From JAMXLO01 sp041487355 (lineage in GTDB: Bacteria; Pseudomonadota; Alphaproteobacteria; Acetobacterales; Acetobacteraceae), in the NCBI GenBank assembly GCA_041487355.1, contig JBGPND010000275.1, positions 1 through 6,117 on the forward strand: a DNA stretch of 6,117 nucleotides, given 5' to 3'. The notes under the pieces were generated by a model, which was given only the letters and a program-made list of their open reading frames with translations, was not told where the DNA came from and did no database searches. Below are positions 5,793 through 6,117 of this stretch, in pieces. Each line of letters starts with the position of its first letter. Position 1 is the first letter of the stretch. Made by a program: the position numbers and the translations under genes.

Positions 5793-5930
5793 CCTTCGCG
5801 GGGCCTCCATTTTTGGGCGGCTTCACTCTATCGTCCGGGGACGTCGCCTCAAATGCATATAATCCCTGATGAAGCGTGAATATTGCTTCACCCGTGCCCC
5901 GTCGTCGGCCCGACCCGGAAGCGGAGCCGC
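5793..5930 (-). promoter_or_regulatory. hemA upstream region with -10-like box and inverted repeat
   Basis: This 138-bp gap between the preceding gene's stop codon and hemA is the most AT-rich stretch nearby. On the minus strand it contains TATATG (plus 5856-5861), a plausible -10 box about 64 bp upstream of the hemA start, without a good -35 at 17 bp. Further upstream, TGAAGC (5870-5875) and GCTTCA (5885-5890) form a 6-bp inverted repeat around nine bases, with an overlapping GTGAA-N6-TTCAC (5876-5891). A second GCTTCAC copy is at 5820-5826. These could be operator sites, or the hairpin could belong to the end of the upstream transcript. I see no FNR/FixK-type TTGAT-N4-ATCAA box, which regulates hemA in some alphaproteobacteria. 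Confidence 0.35.
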
Positions 5931-6117
5931 TCAGCGGACGTAGACACGGACCTGGCGTGCGGTGCCCGCTGGTTCAGTCCGCAGCCCGAGATGGACACGC
6001 GCCGGCGGCACGCCCTGCGCCAGGATGGCGCGCATCACCTCGACCGCACTGCTTTGTGCCTGGGCCGCGTCGCCGCCGGCGGGCAGCACGGCGTAGACGT
6101 CATACTGCACGCCGGGC
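5931..6117 (-). CDS. C-terminal end of an unidentified protein (cut by window edge)
   Basis: An open frame on the minus strand enters from the right edge and ends at TGA (5931-5933). The visible 61 residues begin PGVQYDVYAVLPAGGD and end in RTEPAGTARQVRVYVR. They contain a helix-like stretch (AQAQSSAVEVMRAILAQGV) followed by PPARVHLGL and a basic strand-like tail. The frame is strongly GC-biased at third positions, as in its neighbours, which supports real coding. The alternation of helix and strand, with 'GVPPARV…', recalls small alpha/beta domains of cell-envelope proteins (OmpA-like or CpaD-like), but the similarity is too weak to name a family. It is transcribed towards hemA and could share its transcript. 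Confidence 0.65.
   Translation of the reverse strand, partial: PGVQYDVYAVLPAGGDAAQAQSSAVEVMRAILAQGVPPARVHLGLRTEPAGTARQVRVYVR

Overview
The window is GC-rich chromosomal DNA and probably comes from an alphaproteobacterium. Three things point that way: a HemA of the ALAS (Shemin, C4 pathway) type, a 94-bp intergenic palindrome of the 'ATGGCCGGG…CCCGGCCAT' kind familiar from Rhizobiales and Rhodospirillales genomes, and an IS630-like transposase start. I cannot resolve the genus. Every gene I can support lies on the minus strand, so transcription runs from high to low coordinates.

Reading in the direction of transcription, the right edge (5931-6117) holds the last 61 codons of an unidentified gene. 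A 138-bp gap (5793-5930) follows, with an AT-rich -10-like box and a small inverted repeat. Next is hemA (5-aminolevulinate synthase, 4590-5792). Its TGA overlaps a TTG start of an RlmI-type 23S rRNA cytosine methyltransferase gene (3412-4593), so the two are likely translationally coupled. After 59 bp comes a ParD-type antitoxin gene (3077-3352) with no recognisable toxin gene beside it.

Between 2819 and 3076 there is no gene. This stretch is dominated by a perfect 38-bp inverted repeat (2834-2927) that ends just upstream of the ribosome binding site of the next gene. A tight three-gene cluster then follows: a luciferase-like (LLM) flavin-dependent monooxygenase (1679-2818), a small dimeric alpha/beta-barrel protein (1351-1665) and a ketopantoate-reductase-family NAD(P)H oxidoreductase (257-1321). 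The gaps are 13 and 29 bp and each gene has a good Shine-Dalgarno sequence. The cluster looks like a small oxidative catabolic operon: a monooxygenase, a possible small barrel enzyme or accessory protein, and an alpha-keto/hydroxy acid dehydrogenase. The substrate cannot be read from the sequence.

The left edge (1-104) carries the first 13 codons of a probable IS630-family transposase and what looks like that element's terminus, abutting a CTAG target. Bases 105-256 hold no supportable gene.

The strongest candidates for something undescribed are the LLM / small-barrel / KPR-like operon and the large palindrome forming its leader. The other genes are ordinary housekeeping or accessory genes with minor oddities: the TTGA gene overlap and the solitary antitoxin.
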